A DNA stretch of 44,406 nucleotides from positions 1 to 44,406 of the IMG/VR virus record IMGVR_UViG_3300047408_000281; one strand, given 5' to 3'. The first letter of the stretch is position 1; each line of letters opens with the position of its first letter. Below, in pieces: positions 1 through 8,008 of the stretch. The notes beneath the pieces were generated by a model, which worked only from the letters and a program-made list of their open reading frames with translations, was not told where the DNA came from and ran no database searches. The stretch comes from a virus. Position numbers and translations under genes: made by a program.

Positions 1-11
1 GCGCCCAAGAC
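1..11. repeat. Left copy of 11-bp terminal direct repeat
   Basis: The 11 bases GCGCCCAAGAC at the left end are identical to the last 11 bases of the window (44396-44406). This fits either a cohesive-end or short assembly overlap of a circularised phage genome. The repeat lies just upstream of the small terminase gene, where cos or pac sites usually are. Bases 12-84 carry T-rich runs but no gene. Confidence 0.6.
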
Positions 12-84
12 CCCGATTTTTATCTAGTTTTTTTTCTGGCACTTTACTGATTCGGAGCGGTTCACAGGACCGGCCCACACGGCA

Positions 85-678
85 ATGACGACAGAGATCC
101 CCGACGAGATGACGCGCCATGACTACGCGCGCTATCGCGGCTGGTATCCCTCGTATCTCGTGCAGCTTGCCCAGGAAGGCCGGCTGGTGCTCACCGAGGA
201 CGGGAAGCGCGTTGTCGTGAAGGCGTCCGACGAGCTCATCGAGAAGACGCGCGACCCGAGCAAGGAAGGCGTGCGCGAGCGATGGGCGGCAGAACGCGCT
301 ACCACGCTCGCGACGCAGCTCGCGCTGGAAGCGGCAGGTGACGAGCCGCCGGCGCCGTCTGGGCAGGCGGGTGCCAGTGCAGTCCAGCCTCCGTCGCTCA
401 TGGACGTGCGCCGCGAGCTCATCACCGAGCAGGCGGCTGCATCGAAGCTGAAGCGCCTGGAGCTCGAGGGCCGCCTCATCGATCGCGAGACGGTGAGGCG
501 GACGGTGTTCGAGAAGACGCGGGTCGCGCGCAACGCGATCCTCGGCCTGGCCGAGCGGCTTCCGCCGCTCCTCGCCGCCGAGCCGTCCGAGGTGAAGATT
601 CGGGACATGCTGCAGGTCGAGTTCCGTCGCATCCTCGACGAGCTCGCCGACGGCGAAGAGCAAGCGACGAGGCAATAA
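85..678 (+). CDS. Terminase small subunit (putative)
   Basis: The 197-residue product lies directly before the large terminase, the usual place for the DNA-recognition subunit that docks the packaging motor on phage DNA. The N-terminal 60 residues (HDYARYRGWYPSYLVQLAQE region) look like a small DNA-binding winged-helix or Nu1-like domain. A linker rich in Ala and Pro follows, then a charged helical C-terminal half likely to oligomerise and contact the large subunit. It is the first gene of the late operon, and its stop is 3 bases before the next ATG. The assignment rests on position and domain pattern; the family is divergent. Confidence 0.75.
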   Translation: MTTEIPDEMTRHDYARYRGWYPSYLVQLAQEGRLVLTEDGKRVVVKASDELIEKTRDPSKEGVRERWAAERATTLATQLALEAAGDEPPAPSGQAGASAVQPPSLMDVRRELITEQAAASKLKRLELEGRLIDRETVRRTVFEKTRVARNAILGLAERLPPLLAAEPSEVKIRDMLQVEFRRILDELADGEEQATRQ

Positions 679-681
679 GCC

Positions 682-2661
682 ATGCTGGAAACTGCCGACC
701 AGGTCGTCGACGCGGCTTGGGCGGCAGGCTGGCGCCCAGACCCGATCCGCACCGTGAGCGATTGGGCCGACAAGCATCGCCGGCTTGCACCTGAAGGGTC
801 GTCCGAGCCCGGGCAGTGGCGCACGAGCCGCACGCCGTACCTGCGCGAGGTGATGGACTGCCTTTCGCCGCATCACCCGGCGCGCGAGGTCGTGATGATG
901 ACCTCGACGCAGATCGGCAAGACCGAGGTCGGGCTCAACTGGATCGGCTCCATGGTCGAGTGGAACCCGGGCCCGATGCTCGTGGTGCAGCCCACGTCGA
1001 ACGTGGCCAAGCGCTGGAGCAAGCAACGCCTGACCGGCATGATCCGCGAGACGCCGAGTCTGCGCAGGATCCTGGGCGAGAAGAGCAGGGACGCCGACAA
1101 CGCGACCTTCATGAAGGTCTTTCCCGGCGGCATGATCATCGTCGGGGGCGCCAACTCGGCGCCGGACCTATCGTCGATGCCGATCAAGTACCTCTTCCTG
1201 GACGAGGTCGATCGATACCCTGCCGACGTCGGCGCCGACAAGGAAGGCCGCGGCGAAGGCGACCCGGTGAAGCTCGCGGAACGGCGGACGTCGACCTTCC
1301 CGCAACGGAAGATCTTCAAGTGCTCGACGCCGACGATCGAGAGCCTGTCGGGCATCAACAAGGCCTGGCTCAACTCGGACCAGCGCCGCTACTTCGTCGC
1401 CTGTCCGCACTGCACCGAGCGCCAGGTGCTGCGCTGGGACAACCTGAAGTGGCCCGACGGGCGCCCGCAGGAGGCGCAGTACGTGTGCGAGCACTGCGGC
1501 GCCTTCATCGCCGAGCACCACAAGCCCGCGATGCTCGAGAACGGCGAATGGCGCGCGGCGGTGCCGGGGCGCGAGGTGGTGGGCTTCCACCTGAACGCGC
1601 TCTACACGCCGATCGGCCTCGGAGAATCGTGGGCCGAGCACGCGACGGAGTGGGAGCGCATCAAGAGCGATCCCGCGGCGCGCAAGGCCTTCACGAACAC
1701 GGTCCTCGGCGAATGCCACAAGGACCCGAACGAGAAGCTCGACTGGCAGCAGCTCCAGCAGCGCGCGGAATCGACGCCGATGCGCGTGCTGCCGAAGGGC
1801 TGCCTGGTGCTCACGCTGGGCGTGGACGTCCAGGGTAACCGCCTCGCGGTGCAGCTCGTCGGCTGGGGCCGCGAGGGGCGCAGCTGGGTGCTCGACTGGC
1901 TGGAGATCCCGGGAGACCCCACGCGGGACGACGTCTGGGAGAAGCTGGACGAGTACCGCCTGCAGCCGTTGGTGAACGCCTTCAACGTGCCGATGCGCGT
2001 GCTCGCGACCGCAGTGGACGCGGGATACCTGCAGGACCACGTGCTCAAGTACACGCGCACGCGCCGGCACGCCAACGTGTTCGCGGTGAAGGGTGTCGAC
2101 ACGGCGAGCAAGACGATCCTGTCGACGGCGACCAAGCCCGACAAGAACAAGCGCGGGCGGACCTCGAAGCGCAGCACGGACCTGTGGCTGGTGTCGAGCG
2201 GTGCCGCCAAGGAGCTCCTCTTCCTGCGCCTCAAGGGCGATGGGCAGACCGCGCACGCGCACGAGCGCATGGTGCGGTTTCCCGCGGGGCTGGGCGAGGA
2301 GTACTACACGCAGCTCACCGCCGAGATCTACGACCCGGTGAAGCGCCAGTGGGTCAAGCAGCAGGCGCGCAACGAAGCGCTCGACACGATGGTGTATGCG
2401 CTCGCGGCGACGTTCCACCCGAGCGTGCGGCTGCATGTCCTGCGCGAGCCCGACTGGGCGAAGCTGGAGAGCGTCCTCGAGCCGCAGGTGCGTGATCTCT
2501 TCAACCAGGTGCCGGCAGTGCCCGCGCCGCCCGCGCGGGAGGCCGAGCCGGTGCATACGCCTGCAGAACCCGAAGCGCCGGCCGAGAAGGCAGCCCCAAC
2601 CCCGAAGCCGGCCGCCGGCGGATGGATTTCGCCGCAGCGCAACTGGCTCAATCGTCGATAA
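682..2661 (+). CDS. Terminase large subunit, GpA family
   Basis: The 659-residue DNA-packaging ATPase/nuclease resembles lambda gpA (phage terminase GpA family). An adenine-binding and P-loop-like segment STQIGKTE is near residue 75. A Walker B-like YLFLDEVDRYP is near residue 175, followed by the coupling segment FKCSTPT. Two CxxC pairs (CPHC and CEHC, about residues 240-270) suggest a zinc-binding insert. The C-terminal half carries the acidic residues expected of an RNase H-like nuclease (LGVDVQGNRL, about residue 380). The Pro/Ala-rich tail is probably the portal-docking segment. Length is normal for the family. Confidence 0.95.
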   Translation: MLETADQVVDAAWAAGWRPDPIRTVSDWADKHRRLAPEGSSEPGQWRTSRTPYLREVMDCLSPHHPAREVVMMTSTQIGKTEVGLNWIGSMVEWNPGPMLVVQPTSNVAKRWSKQRLTGMIRETPSLRRILGEKSRDADNATFMKVFPGGMIIVGGANSAPDLSSMPIKYLFLDEVDRYPADVGADKEGRGEGDPVKLAERRTSTFPQRKIFKCSTPTIESLSGINKAWLNSDQRRYFVACPHCTERQVLRWDNLKWPDGRPQEAQYVCEHCGAFIAEHHKPAMLENGEWRAAVPGREVVGFHLNALYTPIGLGESWAEHATEWERIKSDPAARKAFTNTVLGECHKDPNEKLDWQQLQQRAESTPMRVLPKGCLVLTLGVDVQGNRLAVQLVGWGREGRSWVLDWLEIPGDPTRDDVWEKLDEYRLQPLVNAFNVPMRVLATAVDAGYLQDHVLKYTRTRRHANVFAVKGVDTASKTILSTATKPDKNKRGRTSKRSTDLWLVSSGAAKELLFLRLKGDGQTAHAHERMVRFPAGLGEEYYTQLTAEIYDPVKRQWVKQQARNEALDTMVYALAATFHPSVRLHVLREPDWAKLESVLEPQVRDLFNQVPAVPAPPAREAEPVHTPAEPEAPAEKAAPTPKPAAGGWISPQRNWLNRR

Positions 2662-2672
2662 GGGAGAAGCGA

Positions 2673-3257
2673 ATGGACCTGGGACGCCAGGAGCAGGAAA
2701 CCGCGATCAGGCTCAACCTGGGGTGCGGTCGGAACAAGGCGGAAGGCTTCGTGAACGTCGACAAATTCGGCGATCCGGACGTGCGCTGGGACCTGGAGCA
2801 GTTCCCGTGGCCCTGGCCGGACTCGAGCGTCGATGAAGTGAAGCTTATCCACGTTCTCGAGCACCTCGGGCAAGCTCCGGCGACCTTCATCGGGGTCATG
2901 CAGGAGCTCTACCGGGTGTGCCGCAACGGCGCCAGGGTGTTCGTGCACGTGCCGCACCCGCGCCACGACAACTTCCTCGGCGATCCCACGCACGTGCGCG
3001 TGGTAACGCCGCAGCTGCTGTCGCTCTTTTCGCGCAAGGAATGCGAGCGCTGGCAGGCCGAAGGGGCCGCGAACACGCCGCTCGCGCTCTACCACGGCGT
3101 CGATTTCGAGGTGCGCGACTGGGGTGTCGTGGTCGACCGCACGTACGAGGAGCTGCTCAGCCGCGGCGCCATGACGAAGGCACAGCTGCAGATCCTCATC
3201 CAGGAGCGCAACAACGTCGCGGTCGAGTATCACATCGAGCTCGAGGTGGTGAAATGA
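2673..3257 (+). CDS. SAM-dependent methyltransferase (type 11 like)
   Basis: The 194-residue protein has a class I SAM-binding motif LNLGCGRNK near residue 14. An acidic loop (NVDKFGDPDVRWD) and the post-motif VKLIHVLEHL follow, as in methyltransferase type 11 enzymes, which often act on sugars or small molecules. The ATG at 2673 is preceded by AGGGAGA; an upstream in-frame ATG lacks such a site. The stop overlaps the next ATG as ATGA, so the two genes are likely translationally coupled. It lies between terminase and head-tail genes, unusual for a packaging module, which points to a cargo cassette. The substrate is unknown. Confidence 0.8.
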   Translation: MDLGRQEQETAIRLNLGCGRNKAEGFVNVDKFGDPDVRWDLEQFPWPWPDSSVDEVKLIHVLEHLGQAPATFIGVMQELYRVCRNGARVFVHVPHPRHDNFLGDPTHVRVVTPQLLSLFSRKECERWQAEGAANTPLALYHGVDFEVRDWGVVVDRTYEELLSRGAMTKAQLQILIQERNNVAVEYHIELEVVK

Positions 3258-4849
3258 CCTGGCGGCCGGAAGTGCCCGCGGACTTCGCGGGCGAGGCCGC
3301 GAAGATCCGCTATCGGGCGATGCCGTACGCGAACGGCTGCGGCCTGGACGTTGCCTGCGGCCCCTGGAAGGTGTTCGCGAACGCGATCGGCATCGACGGC
3401 AACGCGTACGTCACGGCGGACAACCGCGGGCCCAGCCTCGCGATGGATTGCCGCACGCTGCCGTTCTTCGCGACAGGCGTCTTCGACTACGTGTTCAGCT
3501 CGCACTTCCTCGAGCACGTCGAGCACCCGCAGGCGGTACTGCGCGAGTGGTGGCGCGTCGTGAAGGAGGACGGGTACCTGATCCTGTACCTGCCGCACCG
3601 CGACCTCTATCCGCGGCGCGGGCAGCCCGGCGCCAATCCGGACCACAAGCACGATTTCGCGCCGGAGGACATCGTGCGCGCCATGCGCGGCGTGGGCGGC
3701 GGATGGATGCTGCTCGAGAACGAGGTGCGCGGCGAGGACGACGAGTACTCGTTCTTCCAGGTCTACCGCAAGAGAAGCGACCAGAACCAGATCGACGCCA
3801 GCGAGCGGCGTCGCCCGGAGAAGACCGCGGCCATCGTGCGGCCGGGCAACTTCGGCGACGCGATCTGGGCGGTGTCGATCGCGCGGCAGCTCAAGCTCGA
3901 GGGCTACCACGTGACCGCCTACGTCGAAGCGTTCGGCGAGGAGGTCCTGCGGCACGAGCCGGACATTGACCGCGTGATCTGCATGAACCGCGCCGCGGTG
4001 CCCGAGACCGAGTGGGGCAAGATGTGGGAGTCGGAGACGAAGCGCTACGACCGCTGGATCAACTTGACCCAGACCGTCGAGGTGCAGCTGCTCTCGGTGC
4101 CCGGGTCGCTCAACTACCACTTCCCGGATGCCACGCGGCGCTCCATCTGCAACCGCAACTACGTGGAGTTCATGCACGAGGTGGCGGGCGTGCCCTACGA
4201 GCTCGGCCAGCGCGTGTCGATGACATTCCCCGAGCGCCAATGGGCGCGCAGCGAGCGCGAGAAGCTGCGCGGCCGCGTCTTGGTGCTCTGCAACGGCGGC
4301 AGCACCGCGCCCAAGTGGTGGCCGTACGCGCCGGCGTTCGCGGGACTGCTCGCCGAGCTGGGCGTGCACGTCATGGTGATGGGCGACCTGAAGGGCCTCG
4401 AGTATCCGACAGGCCCGTTCGTGCACGTGTCAACCGGATGGACCATCCGGCAGTCGATCGCCTTCGCCCAGGAGGCCGATGCGGTCGTGGGGCAGGAGAC
4501 GGGGGTGCTCAACGCCGTGGCACTGGAGAACGTTGCCAAGGTCGTGATGCTCACGCACTCGACGGCGGAGAACCTCACGCGAGACTGGCACCGCACGATC
4601 GCGCTCCATGGTGACGTCGCGTGCTACCCGTGCCACCGGATCCACTACACGCACCAGCACTGCCCGCAGGACGAGACGACGAAGGCGGCGAAGTGCCAGG
4701 CGGCCATCCGCATCGAGACCGTCATGGAGGCGCTGCGGACCCTGGGTGTCGTCACGGACAGCGACATCGCAGCGCTCTCGGCACCGAGCGCGCCGGCCGT
4801 CGCCCAGACCGTCAAGATCATCCCGGCGCCCACGCGGGCGACGGCCTGA
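3254..4849 (+). CDS. Fused methyltransferase / GT9-like glycosyltransferase
   Basis: The 531-residue protein seems to join two enzymes. Residues 25-175 form a class I methyltransferase (GLDVACGPWKV motif I; FDYVFSSHFLEHVEHP as the motif II/III region). Residues 190-500 resemble glycosyltransferase family 9, the ADP-heptose:LPS heptosyltransferase group: the N-terminal VRPGNFGDAIW matches the GT9 nucleotide-binding start, and VVGQETGVLNAVA matches its C-terminal acceptor/donor loop. The last 40 residues are a low-complexity tail. It starts inside the stop codon of the preceding methyltransferase. A likely role is modification of a glycan on the host surface or on the virion; DNA-base modification is an alternative I cannot exclude. 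Confidence 0.75.
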   Translation: MTWRPEVPADFAGEAAKIRYRAMPYANGCGLDVACGPWKVFANAIGIDGNAYVTADNRGPSLAMDCRTLPFFATGVFDYVFSSHFLEHVEHPQAVLREWWRVVKEDGYLILYLPHRDLYPRRGQPGANPDHKHDFAPEDIVRAMRGVGGGWMLLENEVRGEDDEYSFFQVYRKRSDQNQIDASERRRPEKTAAIVRPGNFGDAIWAVSIARQLKLEGYHVTAYVEAFGEEVLRHEPDIDRVICMNRAAVPETEWGKMWESETKRYDRWINLTQTVEVQLLSVPGSLNYHFPDATRRSICNRNYVEFMHEVAGVPYELGQRVSMTFPERQWARSEREKLRGRVLVLCNGGSTAPKWWPYAPAFAGLLAELGVHVMVMGDLKGLEYPTGPFVHVSTGWTIRQSIAFAQEADAVVGQETGVLNAVALENVAKVVMLTHSTAENLTRDWHRTIALHGDVACYPCHRIHYTHQHCPQDETTKAAKCQAAIRIETVMEALRTLGVVTDSDIAALSAPSAPAVAQTVKIIPAPTRATA

Positions 4850-4869
4850 AGCCCCAAGGACCGGACGCC

Positions 4870-5079
4870 ATGGCCTTCAGCACCAGCGACCTTACCAACC
4901 TCGAGCAGGCGATCGTCAAGGGCGAGCTCGAGGTTGTGTTCGACGGCAAGAGCGTCAAGTACCAGAGCTTCGACGACCTGCGCAAGCGCTACGAATTCGT
5001 GCGCGACCAGCTCATCGCTACGGGTGCCATCGCCTCCAGCCGCAAGCGCGTCTCGTACGCGTCCTTCTCGAAGGATTGA
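4870..5079 (+). CDS. gpW-like head-tail joining protein
   Basis: The 69-residue protein resembles the lambda gpW family, which plugs the portal and forms the head-tail connector. Family-like features are the N-terminal helix (TSDLTNLEQAIVKGE), the beta hairpin (LEVVFDGKSVKYQSF) and the second helix ending with basic residues. It sits directly before the portal gene, as in many lambdoid phages. Its start follows a CAAGGACC stretch. Confidence 0.85.
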   Translation: MAFSTSDLTNLEQAIVKGELEVVFDGKSVKYQSFDDLRKRYEFVRDQLIATGAIASSRKRVSYASFSKD

Positions 5080-5081
5080 CC

Positions 5082-6647
5082 GTGAACCTCCTGGATCGCG
5101 CCATCGGCTGGGTTGCGCCGGAAGCGGGCCTGCGCCGGTCGCAGGCGCGCGCCACGCTGACACTCGTGCGCGCCTACGAGGGGGCCGCGATCGGCCGGCG
5201 CACGTCCGGCTGGAAGACCTCCAGCGCCTCGGGCAACATGGAGATCCTGTCGGCGGGGATGCGGCTGCGCGACCGGGCGCGCGACCTCGTGCGCAACAAC
5301 CCGTATGCGAAGCGCGCGATCGCGTGCATCGTCGGCAACTCGGTCGGTACCGGCATCACGCTGGGCATTGATGGGCAGATCGCGAAGATCTGGGACCTGT
5401 GGTGCGCCGAAAGCGACTACGCCGGCGAGCTGGACATCTACGGGCAGCAGGCGCTCGCCACGCGCGCCATGGTGGAGAGCGGCGGATCCCTCATCGTGCG
5501 CCGGCGCCTGGGCGGCAATGACGCGGCCAGCATGGCTTCGGGCGTGCCGTTGCAGATCCAGGTGCTCGAGATCGACCACCTCGACGCGCTCAAGTACGGC
5601 GTGGCCGCGAACGGCAATTTCATCGTCTCCGGCATCGAGGTCGACAAGTACGGCCGCCGGATCGCGTATTGGCTCTATCCGCAGCATCCCGGTGACGTGC
5701 CGTTCTTCGTGCGCTCGCTCACGAGCGAGCGGTTCCTGGCGGAGGACGTGATCCACCTCTTCGAGAAGGTGGAGAACCGGCCGGGCGTGCTCCAGGGAGT
5801 CCCGAAGCTGGGCGCCTCGATCATCAAGCTGCGCGACCTCGACGAGTACAACGAGGCGCTGCTGGTCAAGAAAAAGATCGAGGCCTGCTTCGCCGCCTTC
5901 GTCACCACGAACGACGAGTCGAAGACCATCAGCGACAAGGTCACCGACAACCCGGACGACGCCGCGGCGGGCGGCAGCACGCGCCAGGAGGAGCTCGCAC
6001 CCGGGCTCATCAACTACCTGCGCCCGGACGAGAGTGTCACCTTCGCGGACCCGAGTGCGATCGCCGCGGACTCGTTCACCGTCGACCAGCTGCACGCGAT
6101 TGCGGTGGGCGCGGGCGTCACCTACGAGCAGCTCACGGGGGACCTCTCGCGCGTCAACTACTCGTCCACGCGCTTCGGGCGGCAGGAATTCAAGATCCTG
6201 ATCGAGCAGATGCGCTGGCTCACGATCATCCCGATGGGCCTCGAGCGCGTGTACCGCTGGTTCGAGGAAGCGGCCAACATGGCCGGCAAGGTGCGCACGC
6301 GCGGCTATGACCACAAGTGGACGCCGCCGCGGTGGGAATACGTGAATCCGAAGGAGGACGTCGAGACGGACCTCCTCGAGCTGCGCGCGAAGCTGGCATC
6401 GCACTCCGAGAAGGTCCGCGAGCGGGGGCAGGATCCCGTGAAGGTCTATGCCGAGATCGCCGCGGACCAGGAGACCTTCGCCGAGCTCGACATCGAGCCG
6501 GACTATGGTTCGAAGATCCAGACGACGCCGCAGCCGGCGACGGCAGCGCCGGCCGCGACAACGGATTCGAATGCGGCCGACGCCGCGGATGCAAATGCGA
6601 CTGGTGGTGACGCAGGGGCAGGAGACGCAGCGGCAGGCGACGCATGA
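5082..6647 (+). CDS. Portal protein, lambda gpB family
   Basis: The 521-residue portal forms the dodecameric DNA channel at one capsid vertex. Family-like segments are NNPYAKRAIACIVGNSVGTG (about residues 70-90), the wing region (IQVLEIDHLD) and GVTYEQLTGDLSRVNYSS near residue 350, which is highly typical of lambda-type portals. It starts with GTG at 5082, preceded by AAGGA 7 bases upstream; no ATG is suitably placed. The last 50 residues are Ala/Asp-rich and low complexity. Its stop overlaps the next gene as ATGA. Confidence 0.95.
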   Translation: MNLLDRAIGWVAPEAGLRRSQARATLTLVRAYEGAAIGRRTSGWKTSSASGNMEILSAGMRLRDRARDLVRNNPYAKRAIACIVGNSVGTGITLGIDGQIAKIWDLWCAESDYAGELDIYGQQALATRAMVESGGSLIVRRRLGGNDAASMASGVPLQIQVLEIDHLDALKYGVAANGNFIVSGIEVDKYGRRIAYWLYPQHPGDVPFFVRSLTSERFLAEDVIHLFEKVENRPGVLQGVPKLGASIIKLRDLDEYNEALLVKKKIEACFAAFVTTNDESKTISDKVTDNPDDAAAGGSTRQEELAPGLINYLRPDESVTFADPSAIAADSFTVDQLHAIAVGAGVTYEQLTGDLSRVNYSSTRFGRQEFKILIEQMRWLTIIPMGLERVYRWFEEAANMAGKVRTRGYDHKWTPPRWEYVNPKEDVETDLLELRAKLASHSEKVRERGQDPVKVYAEIAADQETFAELDIEPDYGSKIQTTPQPATAAPAATTDSNAADAADANATGGDAGAGDAAAGDA

Positions 6648-7177
6648 GCCCGGTCCCGCGCAGCCACCTGCCGGAGCCCGCGCTCGTCGACCTGCTCGAG
6701 ATCGCGGTAGCCTGCCCGCCCGGGGCCTTCGCGGAGTTCGGCGTGTACCAGGGCGGCACCGCGTGGCACCTGATGGAGATCGCGCGGCGGCAAGCCCGGC
6801 GGCTCTACCTCTTCGATACGTTCAGCGGCATGCCCTTCTCGGGCCGGTACGACCGGCACCAGGTGGGCGAGTTCGGGGACACGAGCCTCGCCCTGGTCCG
6901 GGAGATCCTGCCGGAGGCGATCATCGTGCCGGGCGTCTTCCCGGAGAGTGCCGAAGGGGTCGGGATGGAACGCCTTGCCTTCGTGCACGTCGACGCGGAC
7001 CAGTACGCGAGCATCGCGGCCGCCACGCGCGTCTTTCCGCCGCTGATGGTGCCGGGCGGGGTCATCGTCTTCGACGACTACGGCCTGCTTCCCGGTGCCA
7101 CGTATGCGATCGACGACTGGGGCGAGCCCATCGAGTTCACGAGGACCAGCCGGGCCCTGTGGCGAAAGCCCGCCTGA
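6644..7177 (+). CDS. TylF/MacrocinOMT-like methyltransferase
   Basis: The 177-residue SAM-dependent O-methyltransferase resembles the TylF (macrocin O-methyltransferase) group. It has FAEFGVYQGGTA as motif I (about residue 29), LYLFDTFSGMP as motif II, and FVHVDADQY followed by GGVIVFDDYG as the C-terminal metal and catalytic loop. The family methylates sugar hydroxyls. It is coupled to the portal by an ATGA overlap and is the third methyltransferase in this late region. It may act with the 2673-4849 genes on a surface sugar; the substrate is inferred only from family. Confidence 0.8.
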   Translation: MSPVPRSHLPEPALVDLLEIAVACPPGAFAEFGVYQGGTAWHLMEIARRQARRLYLFDTFSGMPFSGRYDRHQVGEFGDTSLALVREILPEAIIVPGVFPESAEGVGMERLAFVHVDADQYASIAAATRVFPPLMVPGGVIVFDDYGLLPGATYAIDDWGEPIEFTRTSRALWRKPA

Positions 7178-7197
7178 GCCACGCCCTAAAACCACCC

Positions 7198-7223
7198 GAA
7201 GCCCGGGCGCATGTCCGGGCTTC
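7198..7223 (+). terminator. Hairpin between portal-region and next genes
   Basis: A perfect 9-bp inverted repeat (GAAGCCCGG / CCGGGCTTC) with an 8-base loop is followed by CCTCTT, so it may be a weak terminator or an RNA-processing hairpin. The intergenic space is 93 bases. A near copy occurs at 7966-7990. Confidence 0.5.
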
Positions 7224-7270
7224 CCTCTTGAAGCATCGAAGACGGACCCACCAAACCAAGGAGGTCTCAC

Positions 7271-7546
7271 GTGTCGTACTCATTTTCTGTGAGGAACGCA
7301 ACGAAGGAAGGCGCGATCGCCGCGGTCAAGGAGGAGCTGGAAAAGGTCGTCGCCTCGCAGCCGGTGCACGTCGAATGCCCCGCGGTGCTCGCCGCGGCCA
7401 GCGCATTCATCAACGCCCTCACCCACGACCCGCAGAAGGCCGTCGCGATCAACGTGAGCGGGTCGGTGAGCTGGAGCGGGACAAACCCACGCGTCATCGC
7501 GAGCGTGCAGACCAACATCTACGCGGCGCTGGTCGACCCGGGCTAA
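7271..7546 (+). CDS. Hypothetical phage protein, 91 aa
   Basis: I do not recognise the family. The start is GTG at 7271, strongly supported by AAGGAGG ending 6 bases upstream. The protein is compact: an N-terminal strand, a helix with KEGAIAAVKEELEKV, then a central Ala-rich helix and a C-terminal strand pair around SGSVSWSG. There is no signal peptide or membrane segment. Its position between portal and capsid genes, flanked by two similar hairpins, suggests a head-associated or cargo function. Confidence 0.7.
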   Translation: MSYSFSVRNATKEGAIAAVKEELEKVVASQPVHVECPAVLAAASAFINALTHDPQKAVAINVSGSVSWSGTNPRVIASVQTNIYAALVDPG

Positions 7547-7551
7547 GCACG

Positions 7552-7905
7552 ATGCCCATCGAAATCCACGTTTTCGTCCACGACGCCAGCGAGGACGATT
7601 TCGCGAGCACCCGAAGTGCGCTGGCAACCACCATTCACCACAGCACGGAGATCATCATGTCCGCCATCAGCGACTACGTAGCCAAGCAGCAGGCGTTCAA
7701 CGACCGCCAGTCCGCCGCCATCGACGGGATCACCGCCGACATCAAGTTCGTGAACGACAAGCTCAACGCCATCCAGAACTCGCCCGGCACCCTCTCCGCC
7801 GAGGACCAGCAGTCCCTCGACGAGGCGCTCGCGCGGCAGGAGGTCGTCACCACGAAGCTCGAGGCGCTCGACGCGCAGACGCCGCCCACGCCGCCCGCTG
7901 CGTGA
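7552..7905 (+). CDS. Hypothetical coiled-coil protein in head module
   Basis: The 117-residue protein begins MPIEIHVFVHD, an N-terminus that to my recollection is common in short phage proteins of this position. The C-terminal 75 residues (ISDYVAKQQAFNDRQS onward) are predicted by eye to form a coiled coil, ending in TPPTPPAA. An alternative start at 7657 (MSAISDYV), preceded by GGAG, would give the coiled coil alone. It could be a head fibre or trimerising accessory protein; the function is unknown. Confidence 0.65.
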   Translation: MPIEIHVFVHDASEDDFASTRSALATTIHHSTEIIMSAISDYVAKQQAFNDRQSAAIDGITADIKFVNDKLNAIQNSPGTLSAEDQQSLDEALARQEVVTTKLEALDAQTPPTPPAA

Positions 7906-7965
7906 GACAGGACACGGGAGCTGTCGTGGTGGTTCCTCGGGGTGGCTCCCGCCCATCGATCCATT

Positions 7966-7990
7966 GAAGCCCGGCCATGCGCCGGGCTTC
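7966..7990 (+). terminator. Hairpin upstream of protease-capsid gene
   Basis: A perfect 10-bp stem (GAAGCCCGGC / GCCGGGCTTC) with a 5-base loop is followed by CCTTTCC. It closely resembles the hairpin at 7198-7223. It ends 19 bases before the protease-capsid start, so it could attenuate or stabilise the capsid mRNA. Confidence 0.5.
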
Positions 7991-8008
7991 CCTTTCCTGG
8001 AGACCCCC

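Noticed and set aside
1168-2556. Minus-strand frame opposite the large terminase
   Set aside because: Same shadow effect; the plus strand has full terminase motifs and no promoter or ribosome site is seen for the reverse frame.
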